Source: JAUZRW01 sp034437755
GTDB taxonomy: Bacteria > Chloroflexota > Anaerolineae > Aggregatilineales > Phototrophicaceae
Assembly (NCBI GenBank): GCA_034437755.1
Contig: DAOTTV010000061.1
Location: 1 to 64,000 of the forward strand
Length of the DNA: 64,000 bases
Reading direction: 5' to 3'
Both the position numbers and the translations under genes were made by a program. Numbering within the stretch: the first letter of the stretch is position 1; every line of letters begins with the position of its first letter. Positions 59,870 to 64,000 of the stretch are shown piece after piece. The notes under the pieces are model-generated. The model did no database searches, was not told the origin of the DNA, and worked only from the letters and a program-made list of their open reading frames with translations.

Positions 59870-61057
59870 TTAACGTCCATACACCCAGAGCGGCAGGCTG
59901 TTGTCGAGCAAGAATGCCGCTACCAGATTGCGGTTATTTGTCGAGCCGACGACGACAATATCATCTTCGATGCCCGCTTCGCTATCTGCCGGGATCAAGG
60001 CCAACTCTGAGAGTAATTCGGGCGTGCCTTCGACTTCGCGCTCGTTGACGATCGCGCCTGTCTCGCGGTCAAGCCAGTAGACCAAGCCATTGCGCGAGGC
60101 AACGACCACAAAATCTTCAGTGACGAGGGGTGCCGGACGAATGCCCCGCGTCGCCGGACGATCAACCCAGACTTCGTTCAGGTCATCTGCTGTCAGTGCG
60201 TAGACGTAGCCGCTCAAATCTGTGTAATAGATCGTATCATCATAGACCTGCGGCGACCCCCAGATCCAGTTTTCGCCTTGGTAGGTGTCGACAATGTTGC
60301 CATTGAGATCAATCTTATACAAGCTGTGCGAGTAGCTCCCAACGTAGAGATGCCCATCATACAGCATCGGTGTCGATGTGACTGCACCCTCTAAATCGAC
60401 GGGATCATCCCAGATGACATCGCCCGTCTCAGCATCGACCGCATACAAGAAGTGATCGATAGACGGTACATACAGCACCCCATCCGCCAGCAGGGGCGAT
60501 GCCCACACGCCTTGGGTGGTATCGACGCGCCACAGTTCTTCGTAGGTATCGCGCTCAAAGGCGACGACATCGCCATTACTGTACGGCACGTAGAGCAGAT
60601 CATCCGTGATAATCATGTCAGAGATGACACCGCCGCCGATCGCGATTCCCGTCGGGTTCACGACGCGGGCGCTCTGCGCGTAGAATTCTAAAATGCGATT
60701 GTTATACGTCGGGAACAAGAGGGTGCGTTCGCCATCTTCGGTGATGCTCACAGGGGTCGTGAAGAACTGAGCACCCTCAAAATTAGACCCATTGATGAGC
60801 CAGCGTTGTGCCTCGCCATCGGGATCCAGGAGCACTTCGCCCTCAGCATCACGCAGGCGGGCAATTTGACCAGTTGTGGGATCCAGCAATTCAATCTGTT
60901 GTTCGTAAGAGACGGCGAGATAGGTGCTGTTGTTGATGTCAATCGTGCCCAGTGCAGGCCAGGCAACACCCTGTCGGATATTAGCACAGCCCACCACCAC
61001 AAAGGCGAGTATTACAATCAACACGGCTGTCTTCAGCCGCGTGTATAATCGGATCAT
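59870..61057 (-). CDS. PQQ-type beta-propeller lipoprotein
   Basis: A 395-residue exported protein. A signal peptide with the lipobox VVVGC ends at about residue 24. The body is repeats of the form LLYVPYSNGDVVAFERDTYEELWRVDT, GVLYVPSIDHFLYAVDAETGDVIWD and HLYVGSYSHSLYKIDLNG, seven or so PQQ/BamB-like blades. It is inserted between yidD (overlap of four bases) and yidC. The position suggests a chaperone or assembly role beside the insertase, but BamB function proper needs an outer membrane and is not implied. Confidence 0.85.
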   Translation of the reverse strand: MIRLYTRLKTAVLIVILAFVVVGCANIRQGVAWPALGTIDINNSTYLAVSYEQQIELLDPTTGQIARLRDAEGEVLLDPDGEAQRWLINGSNFEGAQFFTTPVSITEDGERTLLFPTYNNRILEFYAQSARVVNPTGIAIGGGVISDMIITDDLLYVPYSNGDVVAFERDTYEELWRVDTTQGVWASPLLADGVLYVPSIDHFLYAVDAETGDVIWDDPVDLEGAVTSTPMLYDGHLYVGSYSHSLYKIDLNGNIVDTYQGENWIWGSPQVYDDTIYYTDLSGYVYALTADDLNEVWVDRPATRGIRPAPLVTEDFVVVASRNGLVYWLDRETGAIVNEREVEGTPELLSELALIPADSEAGIEDDIVVVGSTNNRNLVAAFLLDNSLPLWVYGR

Positions 61058-61284
61058 TGTTGCACTTCCTTTTTCGGAGGCACGGGGTCATAGCCACCGG
61101 GATACATTGGTTGGCAACGCCAAATGCGTTTTAAGCCCATTGGCAAACCTTTTAACAGCCCGTGAACTTCGATAGCTTCGTACATGTATTCTGAACAGGT
61201 TGGTGTAAAGCGACAAGCGGACGGCAAAACAGGCGAGATAAACTTTTTGTAGAAGCGGATTAACTTCAGGGCTAACCATTTCAT
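61054..61284 (-). CDS. yidD: Membrane protein insertion efficiency factor YidD
   Basis: A 76-residue protein with the family block LIRFYKKFISPVLPSACRFTPTCSEYMYEAIE (about residues 8-39), its conserved CRF-PTCSEY cysteines, and WRCQPMYPGGYDPVP near the end. It acts near YidC at the membrane through an amphipathic N-terminal helix. Its ATG shares one base with the rnpA stop (TGATG), and its stop overlaps the next start by four. Confidence 0.95.
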   Translation of the reverse strand: MKWLALKLIRFYKKFISPVLPSACRFTPTCSEYMYEAIEVHGLLKGLPMGLKRIWRCQPMYPGGYDPVPPKKEVQQ

Positions 61285-61634
61285 CAGTCGGAGTCACTCC
61301 TCTGCTGGATACTGGCACGTTTACATAGGTTACTTACAATACGTTGAATATCCTGAAAAGGTTTCGCCACAAGTGCGGGACGGGCGATGAAGACCACATC
61401 ATGCCCCGCGATCAAGTGTGGATGCAATAGGCGGACTGCTTCGCGCAGTTGGCGACGGGTGCGGTTACGTTGCACCGCGTTGCCCAGTCGTTTCGATGTG
61501 ATGAATCCATAGCGATTATGGGATAAACCATTCGCGATCACGCTTATCAGCAGAGCGGGGTGGCGCTCCGTTGCACCATGCCGCCGTAAGCGTGCAAAAT
61601 CATCTCTCTGCGTGAGCCGCAGTCGCCTGTGCAT
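61284..61634 (-). CDS. rnpA: Ribonuclease P protein component
   Basis: A 116-residue basic protein that helps the RNase P RNA bind pre-tRNA. Visible are the LTQRDDFARLRRHG start, the GFITSKRLGNAVQRNRTRRQLREAVR signature with the RNR motif (about residues 43-68) and the VVFIARPAL strand. It is five bases after rpmH, the classical arrangement. Confidence 0.95.
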   Translation of the reverse strand: MHRRLRLTQRDDFARLRRHGATERHPALLISVIANGLSHNRYGFITSKRLGNAVQRNRTRRQLREAVRLLHPHLIAGHDVVFIARPALVAKPFQDIQRIVSNLCKRASIQQRSDSD

Positions 61635-61639
61635 ACTGC

Positions 61640-61819
61640 TTATTTAGCATTCCAGTTGGTCTTCTTGATGTGCTTGGATTTCTTAGCAAGATTATGACGA
61701 CCGCGATTGCGACGACGCTTCAGGACTTTGCGCCCATTTTTGGACTTCATACGCTTGCGGAACCCATGCACACGAGCGCGACGACGTTTCTTCGGTTGCC
61801 AAGTGCGCTTGGTAGACAT
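61640..61819 (-). CDS. rpmH: 50S ribosomal protein L34 with a C-terminal extension
   Basis: From the ATG at 61819 it has 59 residues: MSTKRTWQPKKRRRARVHGF, the MKSKNGRKVLKRRRNRGR core and a Lys/His-rich tail ending TNWNAK. Bacterial L34 is usually about 44-47 residues, so the tail (about 14 residues) is extra. An in-frame ATG 34 codons upstream is ruled out, because the predicted promoter lies between the two. Confidence 0.95.
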   Translation of the reverse strand: MSTKRTWQPKKRRRARVHGFRKRMKSKNGRKVLKRRRNRGRHNLAKKSKHIKKTNWNAK

Positions 61820-61865
61820 ATCGAACCCTCTCAGAACTTGAGTACAATTGAACTCACAGCGAGTT

Positions 61866-61894
61866 AGTATAATCGACGTGTAAAAGGTGGTCAA
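61866..61894 (-). promoter_or_regulatory. Promoter of the rpmH-rnpA-yidD cluster
   Basis: TTGACC (61889-61894) and TATACT (61866-61871) are 17 bases apart on the minus strand, giving a start near 61859, 40 bases before the L34 ATG. The remaining 61895-62135 between the divergent genes holds no gene; the only other motif I noted is a single near-match to a DnaA box. Confidence 0.78.
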
Positions 61895-62135
61895 CCCATG
61901 CTTGTGTTCAGACATGGGCATGATTATACTGGATAGGTTGTATCACCTGTTTGCTAGCGAGGTATTTCATATTATACACTATCCTCGTCAGGAACTGTCA
62001 ACAGTATCACCCAACAATCACCATGATCACTGCTCAGGCGAGTGACTGATCGCCAAATGTTGACGTGTGCCAGATCGCTTTATCACACAGCATTCGCTTG
62101 CACGCTGTATAGCTCATTGTAAGGAGACGTGACCG

Positions 62136-63695
62136 ATGTCTGACCTTCATTGGATGCATAATTTTGAAGTGACGGATGAAGAACTCGACTTCATCATGAA
62201 TACCATGCTGGAGCAAGAAACCCCCATGACCACCCGCGAATTGACGACGATGATTATCGAACGTCGCCTGGACGCGGAACGCGCCGACCTTGAAGCGAAG
62301 TTTCAAGATACTGCTATCTATAATCCAGCCAAGTCCTACGATATTGGCGATCGGCTCGTTTTTACACAGCTGGGGCTTGCGACCGCGACCGTGACCGACA
62401 TGCGCGCTGGCGATAATGACGAATACGGCGCGTTCGATGTGATTACTGTCACGTTCGACGACGACACAGGCGATCAAGCGCACCAGTACGCCGCAAGCCT
62501 GACCACCCCGCACAAACTGGCGGATGCCAACGGCGACCACCCCATCAGCGACGCAAGCGGCATGAGCGTGCGCGACGTGTTAGAAGCCACCGATGGCGAA
62601 GTGCTGTATATCATGCGCGATGCTCTGCGTGATTATGAAGCTCTGCGGCGGGTAGCAGGCTACTGGTTCCCGGCTGAACTGGTGCTTGAGTTCGACATTG
62701 GTACCCTGCACCTCTCCGAAGCCGTGCTAGATATGAACGGCGGCGGCCCGATGACGACCGAGACAATCATCGAGCAAATCGGCGGCTTGGGCGAGTCACC
62801 GCTTCAACTTCAGGTCTTTTCGCTGAATATGGCACTTAACGACGACGACCGCTTCAGCGAAGTCGGCCCGGCGGGCGAAGTCATGTGGTATCTCGATCGT
62901 ATGATGCCTGATCCGGTGCGTGGTATCCCCGAACGTCTGCGCTATGAACCGATCGAATACGACGAAGAAGCCCTGAGCGACGAGATGTTCGATCTCGAAA
63001 CCGAACTAGACGACGAATACACGCCGATTGAGTTCGAAGGTCGCCTGAAGAAAGCGACGAGTACCCTGCTCTACCCGCATCGACGCGAAGGCACCCTGCC
63101 TCTGAACGCTAAGACGCGCTCGATCTTCCCGCGGGCGCGCACGCCGCGCATCTACGTTGAACTTGTCGATGGCATTGACGGTGATACCTATGATGGATGG
63201 GTCGTGCATGAACACAAGTATGTGTATGGCTTGCAGGACTACTACGAAAAACACGAGATTCCCGTCGGGGCGTACGTCAGCATTGCGCGTGGCGATCATC
63301 CGGGGCAAATTGTCGTCAGCCACGAGGCATACAAGCCACGCACCGAGTATGTTACCATTTTATCGGTGAAGGGTAATCAGCTACAATTTGAAGCGAAGAA
63401 GCGCGCAATCGGTGCCGAGTACGACGAATTTATTCTGCTGGGGGTAGACGAGATAGAAGCAATTGACAAAGCGGCGAAAGCCTATGCCCGTCGGTCTTTA
63501 AATTCGATCCTGCGCGAGATCCTCGGCAGTATGAGCAAGCTCACGCCGCAGGGTACTGTCCACGCGATCACCCTCTATAGCGTGATCAACGTCGTGCGTC
63601 GCTGTGCGCCGGGGCCGATCTTCGCCACTTTGACCGAAAGCCATGAATTTGAAGAAATGGGTAGCCAATACTGGACATTGGCTGAAACTGATTGA
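62136..63695 (+). CDS. Protein of unknown function, two winged-helix-like (HARE-HTH-type) segments
   Basis: A 519-residue acidic cytoplasmic protein I do not recognise. Two regions look like small helix-turn-helix domains. One is at about residues 10-50 (DEELDFIMNTMLEQETPMTTRELTTMI). The other is at about 190-265: LHLSEAVLDM, GPMTTETIIEQI, LNMALNDDDRFSEVGPAGEVMWYL, a layout seen in HARE-HTH/RpoE-delta-type domains. The C-terminal half is beta-rich then helical. AAGGAG precedes the ATG. It is divergent from rpmH, where dnaA often lies, and is followed 30 bases later by another unknown gene. Confidence 0.7.
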   Translation: MSDLHWMHNFEVTDEELDFIMNTMLEQETPMTTRELTTMIIERRLDAERADLEAKFQDTAIYNPAKSYDIGDRLVFTQLGLATATVTDMRAGDNDEYGAFDVITVTFDDDTGDQAHQYAASLTTPHKLADANGDHPISDASGMSVRDVLEATDGEVLYIMRDALRDYEALRRVAGYWFPAELVLEFDIGTLHLSEAVLDMNGGGPMTTETIIEQIGGLGESPLQLQVFSLNMALNDDDRFSEVGPAGEVMWYLDRMMPDPVRGIPERLRYEPIEYDEEALSDEMFDLETELDDEYTPIEFEGRLKKATSTLLYPHRREGTLPLNAKTRSIFPRARTPRIYVELVDGIDGDTYDGWVVHEHKYVYGLQDYYEKHEIPVGAYVSIARGDHPGQIVVSHEAYKPRTEYVTILSVKGNQLQFEAKKRAIGAEYDEFILLGVDEIEAIDKAAKAYARRSLNSILREILGSMSKLTPQGTVHAITLYSVINVVRRCAPGPIFATLTESHEFEEMGSQYWTLAETD

Positions 63696-63725
63696 CACAT
63701 CATGCATTTAAAGAGAGGTTGACTT

Positions 63726-64000
63726 ATGCAACCCGGCAAGCCGAAACCGATACTCAAGCCCACGCTTGATACCCAGTTTCACATTGATTACGGTTGGTGG
63801 GATCGCGAGAATCAGGATTTGCGCTCGTATATGTTGACGCACCTGCCCACCGACCTGCGCGAGACATTCGACGAAGCAGACGACGAAGAACGAATCATTG
63901 ATTATATCGACCCGGAGACAGGCGAAGTCTTCCAGCTGGATGCGCTGGGCACAGTCATCCGCGAGGCGGCTAAGCGCGAGGACTTCATCAACCCGCAAAC
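63726..64000 (+). CDS. Unknown protein, 3' end cut by the window
   Basis: An open frame from ATG 63726 (preceded by AGAGAGG) continues to the last base with at least 91 codons. The visible part starts MQPGKPKPILKPTLDTQFHID, then has GWWDRENQDLRSYMLTHL and an acidic DEADDEERIIDYIDPETGEV stretch. I cannot assign a family. The 30-base gap from the 519-residue unknown gene suggests one operon. Confidence 0.7.
   Translation, partial: MQPGKPKPILKPTLDTQFHIDYGWWDRENQDLRSYMLTHLPTDLRETFDEADDEERIIDYIDPETGEVFQLDALGTVIREAAKREDFINPQ

Noticed and set aside
61972..61980. Near-match to a DnaA box (TTATACACT) upstream of rpmH
   Set aside because: A single 8-of-9 match, with no cluster of boxes and no AT-rich unwinding element in the 240-base gap, is not enough to call an origin.

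Overview
This 64 kb window looks like a chromosomal segment of a mesophilic Chloroflexota bacterium, probably of the Anaerolineae type. I infer this from protein style and gene content, not from a marker search. It carries mostly housekeeping genes at high coding density, with moderate GC. There is no prophage, insertion sequence, CRISPR array or rRNA operon in view.

Region 1 (0.1-8.8 kb, minus strand) is a nearly complete shikimate/chorismate operon: aroH, aroF (DAHP synthase), aroA, a broken STAS-like gene, a small membrane protein, aroE, aroC, aroK and aroB, followed by a Uma2-type nuclease and a small membrane protein. Its leader (8.58-8.82 kb) holds a sigma-70-type promoter, a 29-codon leader peptide with seven Tyr/Phe codons in eight, and an intrinsic terminator whose loop can pair with an upstream segment. 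This is the layout of Phe/Tyr transcription attenuation.

Region 2 (8.9-23.99 kb, minus strand) is a tryptophan supraoperon: trpE, a histidine-phosphatase-like protein lacking its catalytic His, trpG, trpS, an HNH protein, trpD, trpC, trpF, a NUDIX protein, trpB, two alpha/beta hydrolases, trpA and three tandem TPR-membrane paralogues. Its leader is a T-box with a UGG (Trp) specifier. The sequence after the T-box core is complementary to the trpE ribosome binding site, so control is probably at translation. The two adjoining aromatic operons therefore appear to sense their end products in two different ways.

Region 3 (24-46 kb) is mixed. It holds polX, an SH3b membrane protein, an rlmI-like methyltransferase, ligA with a long insertion, a tyrosine-recombinase-like protein with altered catalytic residues, two sulfotransferases, a LipM-type acyltransferase, an LCP protein, aspS, an AAA ATPase, a histone-deacetylase-family protein and two dynamin-like GTPases in tandem. 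Two genes are decayed (an aquaporin and a GH32 glycosidase). A ~200-nt gene-free stretch near 35.5 kb has its own promoter, terminal helix and terminator and looks like an unannotated structured RNA.

Region 4 (46-56 kb) has a GAF-cyclase, lysA, elongator and initiator tRNA-Met, an R2-like oxidase, uvrB behind a LexA-type box, a membrane glycosyltransferase-like protein, an M29 aminopeptidase and a PspA homologue.

Region 5 (56-64 kb) is the conserved rpmH-rnpA-yidD-yidC-jag cluster on the minus strand, with a PQQ-propeller lipoprotein between yidD and yidC and an amidohydrolase after jag. In many bacteria dnaA lies beside rpmH. Here a divergent gene for an unrecognised 519-residue protein takes that place, followed by a gene cut by the window end.
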